A stretch of DNA of 64,000 nt from Pseudomonadota bacterium. Its GTDB lineage: Bacteria > Pseudomonadota > Gammaproteobacteria > Burkholderiales > Burkholderiaceae_C. The position numbers and the translations under genes were made by a program. Under the pieces are notes generated by a model, which saw nothing but the letters and a program-made list of their open reading frames with translations, had not been told where the DNA came from and did not search any database. The stretch spans positions 1 to 64,000 of the forward strand of contig JAJZTW010000014.1 of the NCBI GenBank assembly GCA_021847345.1, written 5' to 3'. The first letter of the stretch is position 1. Each line of letters opens with the position of its first letter. Positions 59,493-64,000 of the stretch are shown here, one piece after another.

Positions 59493-59924
59493 ATGGGAAT
59501 GAACGTAGGTGGTGGAGGAGCCAGCGGCGAGCCGGATGTGCTGGTGGAGATGAACACGACGCCGTTGATCGACGTGATGCTGGTGCTGCTGATCATGTTG
59601 ATCCTCACCATTCCGATCCAGATGCACGCAGTGGCCTTGAACCTTCCCAATGGCAAGCCGCCTGTGACCAATGTTCCGCCGAAAGTCGTCCAGATCGATA
59701 TCGACTTCGACGGAACGATCTCGTGGAACGGAACGGAAGTCGACGGCCAGGCCCGGCTTTCACAGCTCCTGACCCAGGCGGCGCGCACATCGCCCCAGCC
59801 GGAAATCCACATTCGTCCCAACAAGCTCGCGCCGTACCGCGACGTGGCCCAGCTGATGGCGCTGGCGCAGCGCGACGGCGTCACCAAACTGGGCCTGGTC
59901 GGCAACGATCAGTTCGCCCCCTGA
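59493..59924 (+). CDS. exbD2: ExbD, second copy
   Basis: 143-aa ExbD/TolR protein, a divergent paralogue of the preceding gene. A Gly-rich N terminus (MNVGGGGASGEPD) precedes EMNTTPLIDVMLVLLIMLILTIPIQM with the same essential Asp. The periplasmic part differs from copy one (VVQIDIDFDGTISWNGTEV). In Xanthomonas campestris a second ExbD is not needed for iron uptake but has separate roles, so functional divergence is plausible. It starts 21 bp after copy one. Confidence 0.92.
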   Translation: MGMNVGGGGASGEPDVLVEMNTTPLIDVMLVLLIMLILTIPIQMHAVALNLPNGKPPVTNVPPKVVQIDIDFDGTISWNGTEVDGQARLSQLLTQAARTSPQPEIHIRPNKLAPYRDVAQLMALAQRDGVTKLGLVGNDQFAP

Positions 59925-59946
59925 GGCAGCGTGCAAGGAGATCGCG

Positions 59947-61131
59947 ATGACCTTCCTTCGTATTCGTAGCGGCCTGGCGCTCATGGCCTTTTGCGTTGCC
60001 GCGGCCGCAGGGGCCGAGCCGGCCGTGCAGCGTTCCGTGGCGCTGGCACTCAACCAGGCGCAGGCCGCCTACAGCGCGCATCACTATCGTGTGGCCCTGC
60101 AGGAGTTGCAAGCCATCGAACGCAAGCCGAGGCTCACCGATTATGAGGCTTACCTCGTCCAGCGCAGCCTGGGAACGGTGGCTGCCGCGGCGGGCGAATA
60201 CTCCGTATCTGCAGATGCGCTGCGCAAGGCCTTGGGCAGCAAGGCCGGTGACTCCGCGGTGGCCGGGGCTCTGGCACAGACCCTGATCTATGCCGACTAC
60301 CAGCAGCACGATTACCACGCCGTCATCAATGATTCGCAGCAATGGCACGCAGCGCTGCAGGGCAATGGGCAGGTGCGTGCCATGCTGCAGCAGGCCTATG
60401 GCGCCACGCATCAATGCGCCGGGCTTGCTGGATTGATGGGGCGCGATGCGCGTGATGCTGGTGCTCTGGCAAGCCTGGTGGCGTGCTATCAGGCCAGCGG
60501 CGACACGCAAGGCGAGCGTGTCGCCCTGCTCGAGTTGCTGCAGGTGCAGCAAACGCCAGCGTACTGGCAGGCCGCGCTTGGCCTGGTCGCCGACGAGCCG
60601 GGAGTCGGGAGTCGCTACGCACTCGACATGCTGCGTCTGCGTCGCCGGGTCGGGCTTCTCGACAGCGCATCGCAGTACATGGAACTCGCGATGCTGGAAC
60701 TCGAGGCGCAGGATGCCTCGGGCGCCAAGCGGGCCATTGCAGCGGGGTACCGCGCGGGTGCGTTGGGTCAGGGAGCCGGCGCGCCTCGACAGGCGCGCCT
60801 GGCCAAGCTGGTGGATCAGCGGCTGGCGGCGCAACCGCGGAGCTGGCTCACGATCGACCATGCCCCGGATTCGACCCAACTTGCGGCGGGGCTCGCGATG
60901 GTTGATGCGGGGCGAATCCCGCAAGGCCTCGCGTTGCTCAAGAAGGCCGAGACAGGTGTCGCGTTGGCTGACGCCCAACTGCAGAATCTTCGCCTGGCGG
61001 AAGTGCTGGGCAACGTCGGCCACACACGCCAGGCGCACGCGATTGCACATAGCGTGGCGCTGCATACGACGGGGGCGCTGCGTGACCTGGCGCGCTTGTG
61101 GGAGGTCGCGTTGCTGACTTCGCACGGCTGA
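59947..61131 (+). CDS. Exported TPR-repeat-like protein in the sugar operon
   Basis: 394-aa protein with a signal peptide (FLRIRSGLALMAFCVAAAAGAEP, cleavage likely after AGA). The mature part is alpha-helical with TPR-like units, for example ALALNQAQAAYSAHHYRVALQELQAIERKPRL, SLGTVAAAAGEYSVSADALRKALGSKAGDSAVAGALAQTL and GLAMVDAGRIPQGLALLKKAETGVALADAQLQNLRLAEVLGNVGHTRQA. No enzymatic motif is present. It is co-linear with tonB-exbB-exbD-exbD and starts 22 bp after them. It may act as a periplasmic scaffold for the TonB complex or receptor; a TonB-linked TPR protein is known in some bacteria. The role is inferred. Confidence 0.78.
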   Translation: MTFLRIRSGLALMAFCVAAAAGAEPAVQRSVALALNQAQAAYSAHHYRVALQELQAIERKPRLTDYEAYLVQRSLGTVAAAAGEYSVSADALRKALGSKAGDSAVAGALAQTLIYADYQQHDYHAVINDSQQWHAALQGNGQVRAMLQQAYGATHQCAGLAGLMGRDARDAGALASLVACYQASGDTQGERVALLELLQVQQTPAYWQAALGLVADEPGVGSRYALDMLRLRRRVGLLDSASQYMELAMLELEAQDASGAKRAIAAGYRAGALGQGAGAPRQARLAKLVDQRLAAQPRSWLTIDHAPDSTQLAAGLAMVDAGRIPQGLALLKKAETGVALADAQLQNLRLAEVLGNVGHTRQAHAIAHSVALHTTGALRDLARLWEVALLTSHG

Positions 61132-61142
61132 GCTTTCGCACA

Positions 61143-62099
61143 ATGGACCCGAGCATGGCCCTACCCATTGTCGTTTTCGGCGAGACCCTCGTCGACGTCA
61201 TCGGAACGCAGGAGATCCTGGGCGGCGCGCCATTCAATGTTGCACGCCATCTCGCAGGACTGGGGGAGGCTCCGCTGCTGGTGTCCCGGGTCGGCACCGA
61301 TCGCCGCGGCGACGCGGTGCTTGCCGCCTGCCACGAGTTCGGACTGCGCTGCGACGGACTGCAGCGAGACACCGTGCACGCCACCGGCATCGCCCAGGTA
61401 AGCATGGAGCCGGACGGTCCCCATTTCGACATTCCGGACAACGTCGCGTTCGACCACATCGAGGCTGGAGCGGCGGTACGCAGCCTGGAAAAGATTCAGG
61501 GCGAGGCGCTGCTTTATTTCGGCACGCTTGCGCAGCGCGCGCCCGCCTCGCGTGGGGCCTTGCAGGCCCTGCGGGAGCTTCGGCCCCTGCAAGCCTGTGT
61601 CGACCCCAACTTGCGCACCATCCCGAGGGATCGCGCCGAGATGGCTGCGTTGTTGCAGGGCGCCGTGGACCTCAAGCTCAGCGAGGAGGAGTTGCGGCTG
61701 TTGCTGGCGCTGGCCGACGAGCCGCCTGACATGGAGGCCCAGGCGGCCATGCTCGATGCACTGGCGCGCGCCTTCGATTTGCCGCAGTTGCAGCGCATCC
61801 ATTGGACCTGCGGCGCGCGAGGAAGTCGCTGCCTTTGTCGCGGCGCACAGACCGCGTTGCACGTGGATGCGCATGCCCAGTCCGAGGTCATCGACACGGT
61901 GGGCGCCGGCGACGCCTATTTCGCCGTCATGCTGCTGGGACGTGCGCGTGGCTGGCCGCTGCAGGCAACGATGCGCCGGGCCGGTCGTTTCGCATCGGCC
62001 ATCTGCGGCATTCGTGGTGCCGTGCCGCAAGCGCCGGAGTTCTACGACGCCTGGCGCGAGGCTTTCGCGCAACCCCCCGAGGCCGAGAGCCGGTCATGA
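61143..62099 (+). CDS. PfkB-family fructokinase
   Basis: 318-aa PfkB sugar kinase. VVFGETLVDVI and LGGAPFNVARHLAGLGEAPLLVSRVGTDRRGD are the N-terminal PfkB signature with substrate-binding Asp. DTVGAGDAYFAVMLLG is the catalytic anion-hole motif with the base Asp. Fructose from sucrose cleavage would be phosphorylated to fructose 6-phosphate. ATG 61143 (MDPSMALPIV) is used; ATG 61155 would remove four residues. It overlaps the transporter gene by ATGA at 62096-62099. Confidence 0.9.
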   Translation: MDPSMALPIVVFGETLVDVIGTQEILGGAPFNVARHLAGLGEAPLLVSRVGTDRRGDAVLAACHEFGLRCDGLQRDTVHATGIAQVSMEPDGPHFDIPDNVAFDHIEAGAAVRSLEKIQGEALLYFGTLAQRAPASRGALQALRELRPLQACVDPNLRTIPRDRAEMAALLQGAVDLKLSEEELRLLLALADEPPDMEAQAAMLDALARAFDLPQLQRIHWTCGARGSRCLCRGAQTALHVDAHAQSEVIDTVGAGDAYFAVMLLGRARGWPLQATMRRAGRFASAICGIRGAVPQAPEFYDAWREAFAQPPEAESRS

Positions 62100-63412
62100 A
62101 GCGACGTTTGACTCTTTGGCAGATCATCAACATGAATGTCGGCTTTTTCGGCATTCAGTTCAGCTTCGGGCTGCAGCAAAGCAATATGAGCCCGATCTAC
62201 AAATACCTCGGAGCGCACGCAGCGACACTGCCGCTTCTCTGGCTGGCCGGCCCGGTAACGGGCCTTGTGCTCCAGCCGATCATCGGAAGCATCAGCGATC
62301 GCACTTCGTCCAGGCTCGGGCGGCGCACACCCTTCTTCCTCGCCGGCGCCCTGGTTTGCAGCGTCAGCCTGCTCGCCATGCCGATGAGCGCGACGCTGTG
62401 GATGGCCGCCGGCCTGCTCTGGATCCTGGATGCGGCCAATAACGTGACCATGGAGCCCTACCGTGCCTTTGTCGGCGACTTGATGCAAGAGAATCAGTAT
62501 GCCACGGGCTTTCTCGTGCAGAGCGCCTTCACGGGCCTGGGCCAGACCCTTGCCTACCTCACTCCCTCGTTGCTCGTCTGGCTGGGAATGAGGGGCGATG
62601 CGATTGGCGGCAATCATGTGCCGGAGATCACGCAGGCGGCGTTTTTCATCGGCGCGGGGTTCTCCTTGGTTTCGATCCTCTGGACCGTGCTGACCACGCG
62701 CGAGCAACCGTCGTTTGCGCCCGCGCATGTGGCGCCAGGATGGCGCACAGTGCTGCGCGAGGTGGTCGATGCTGTGCGCGAAATGCCCCGGCCGATGCGT
62801 CAGATGGCGCTCATGAGCCTGTTCCAGTGGTACGCGATGTTTTGCTACTGGCAATACATCGTGCTGTGCCTTTCGCAATCGTTGTATGGCACCACGGCCC
62901 AGGGAACCGAAGCCTTTCGCAACGCCGTGCTGCTCAATGGACAGATCGGAGGCTTCTACAACGCGGTGGCCTTCGCCGCGGCGTTTCTCACCATTCCTCT
63001 GACGCGCCGCTTCGGCGCACGCACCATGCATGCGATCGCGCTGGCCTGCGGCGGTCTGGGCATGCTGGCGATCCCGCATCTCAAGAGCGAGTGGCTGCTG
63101 CTGCTTCCCATGATTGGTGTGGGCATGACCTGGGCAAGCATGATGGGCAATCCCTATGTGATCCTGGCACGCGCGGTGCCCGCTGATCGGGTCGGCGTAT
63201 ACATGGGAATCTTCAACACGTTCATCGTCATTCCGATGATCATCGAGATCCTGACCATGCCGCTGCTGTATGGCAGTCTGCTGAGAGGGAACTCGGAGAA
63301 CGCGATCCTCTTTGCCGGTATGCTTTTGCTCTGTGCGTCCCTATCCATGCGTCTGGTTTCCGAGCCACATCGCGAGCGATTCGTACCTGTCGTCAGCTCC
63401 AGCGTGAAATGA
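62096..63412 (+). CDS. Inner-membrane sugar:proton symporter (sucrose transporter type, GPH/MFS)
   Basis: 438-aa major-facilitator-type permease with about 12 hydrophobic segments. NVGFFGIQFSFGLQQSNMSPIYKYLGA and GPVTGLVLQPIIGSISDRTSSRLGRRTPFFLAGAL match the sucrose/GPH group, which contains plant SUT-type transporters and bacterial SuxC. NNVTMEPYRAFVGDLM is also conserved in SUT proteins. It likely moves sucrose from periplasm to cytoplasm, where the amylosucrase acts. ATG 62096 overlaps the fructokinase stop. Confidence 0.9.
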   Translation: MKRRLTLWQIINMNVGFFGIQFSFGLQQSNMSPIYKYLGAHAATLPLLWLAGPVTGLVLQPIIGSISDRTSSRLGRRTPFFLAGALVCSVSLLAMPMSATLWMAAGLLWILDAANNVTMEPYRAFVGDLMQENQYATGFLVQSAFTGLGQTLAYLTPSLLVWLGMRGDAIGGNHVPEITQAAFFIGAGFSLVSILWTVLTTREQPSFAPAHVAPGWRTVLREVVDAVREMPRPMRQMALMSLFQWYAMFCYWQYIVLCLSQSLYGTTAQGTEAFRNAVLLNGQIGGFYNAVAFAAAFLTIPLTRRFGARTMHAIALACGGLGMLAIPHLKSEWLLLLPMIGVGMTWASMMGNPYVILARAVPADRVGVYMGIFNTFIVIPMIIEILTMPLLYGSLLRGNSENAILFAGMLLLCASLSMRLVSEPHRERFVPVVSSSVK

Positions 63413-63488
63413 CACCCGCCTGCAAGTGCTCCGACTTTTGGCATCGATCGGCAGTCGAGGCAGGCGCCTGGACGCTTCGGAGGTTGCG

Positions 63489-64000
63489 TTGAGCCTGGAC
63501 ACCGATGGAACCTCGCGGACCCGTCGACCGCAAATGGAAGACGTGGCGCGCATGGCTGGCGTGTCTCGCGCAACCGTATCCCGTGCTCTCAGCGGGCACC
63601 CGGCCATCAATGAAGACACGCGCCAACGCATTCGCGAAATCGCACGCAGGCTCAACTACACGGTCAACGTAGGGGCCAAGAACCTTCGGCAGGGCACAAA
63701 CCAGACCATCGGGTTCGTCATTCCCTATGAGTCCACGGTACGCCAAGCCGTCTCCGATCCATTTTTTCTCAGCATGCTCGGGAGCGTGGCCGACGCGCTC
63801 ACGGACCGTGGGTTCGAGATGCTGGTGTCGCGCGTGGATGCCTCGGAGATCGACCAGGTGGCCTCGGCCGTGGAATCAGGGCGCGCAAGCGGAGTGATCC
63901 TGGTCGGGCAATGGCATCAACACGCGCAACTGAACCATCTGGCCAAGCGCGGGGTGCCACTGGTCGTCTGGGGTGGTCAATTGCGCAAGCAGGCTTACGC
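63489..64000 (+). CDS. LacI-family transcriptional regulator, N-terminal part
   Basis: Incomplete at the window end (about 170 residues present). The HTH is QMEDVARMAGVSRATVSRALSGHPAINEDTRQRIREIARRLNYTVN, with hinge-helix region and the start of the periplasmic-binding-like domain (TIGFVIPYESTVRQAVSDPFFLSMLGSVADAL). The start is probably TTG 63489 with GGAGG at 63479-63483; ATG 63534 just before the HTH is the alternative. It is the likely repressor acting at the two TGCAATCGATTGCA operators, with a sugar or sugar phosphate as inducer. Confidence 0.9.
   Translation, partial: MSLDTDGTSRTRRPQMEDVARMAGVSRATVSRALSGHPAINEDTRQRIREIARRLNYTVNVGAKNLRQGTNQTIGFVIPYESTVRQAVSDPFFLSMLGSVADALTDRGFEMLVSRVDASEIDQVASAVESGRASGVILVGQWHQHAQLNHLAKRGVPLVVWGGQLRKQAY

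Overview
The window is high-GC, densely coded bacterial DNA with many stop/start overlaps of the ATGA type. The gene set points to a betaproteobacterium, probably order Burkholderiales: an imuA-imuB-dnaE2 mutasome next to a LexA box, a complete L-Ara4N operon, a Lrp/alanine dehydrogenase pair, an NsrR/RIC pair, and a lactate-dehydrogenase-like oxidase with a FadR-type regulator. Genus cannot be fixed from the sequence. No rRNA, tRNA, CRISPR array, transposase or prophage gene was seen.

Layout. 1-153 is the tail of acetyl-CoA synthetase. 255-7618 (minus) is an arn operon for 4-amino-4-deoxy-L-arabinose modification of lipid A, read arnT, one flippase subunit, arnB, arnC, formyltransferase, decarboxylase, arnD; the two ArnA activities are separate genes. 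7739-9052 is an unrecognised secreted protein. 9261-11026 is alanine dehydrogenase with a divergent Lrp-type regulator. 11031-17101 is an SOS region: a YedK/HMCES-type peptidase diverges from imuA-imuB-dnaE2 around a LexA box. 17143-22040 holds an acetylpolyamine amidohydrolase, a LysE exporter, a MoxR ATPase with a VWA partner, and a CitE-like lyase. 22078-30524 holds a UvrD-like helicase, the nitric-oxide pair ric/nsrR, a nitroreductase, a diguanylate cyclase, a thioesterase, and lldD with its regulator and operator.

30684-41176 is a Tad/Flp-type secretion locus of unusual make-up. It has two pilin-like genes, TadE/TadG-like pseudopilins, CpaB, a secretin, an FHA-TadA fusion ATPase, TadB, TadC and a DUF192 protein. 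TadZ, TadD and a prepilin peptidase are not in the cluster. 41335-48343 holds a CBS protein, two ketopantoate-reductase-like genes flanking an AEC transporter, and an overlapping phosphoesterase/di-haem peroxidase pair.

48519-52602 is a small sigma-54 circuit: an AcoR-like activator, a flavin monooxygenase with an N-terminal NTF2-like region, a near-consensus -24/-12 promoter, and an upstream array of six TCACATCG cores at exact 14-bp spacing.

53030-64000 is a sucrose-utilisation locus resembling the sux locus of Xanthomonas. It has twin LacI-type operators, a TonB-dependent receptor, an amylosucrase/sucrose hydrolase, a dedicated TonB-ExbB-ExbD-ExbD set, a TPR protein, fructokinase, an inner-membrane sugar transporter and a LacI regulator cut by the window end. 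The inferred flow is outer-membrane uptake, inner-membrane symport, cytoplasmic cleavage, then fructose phosphorylation.
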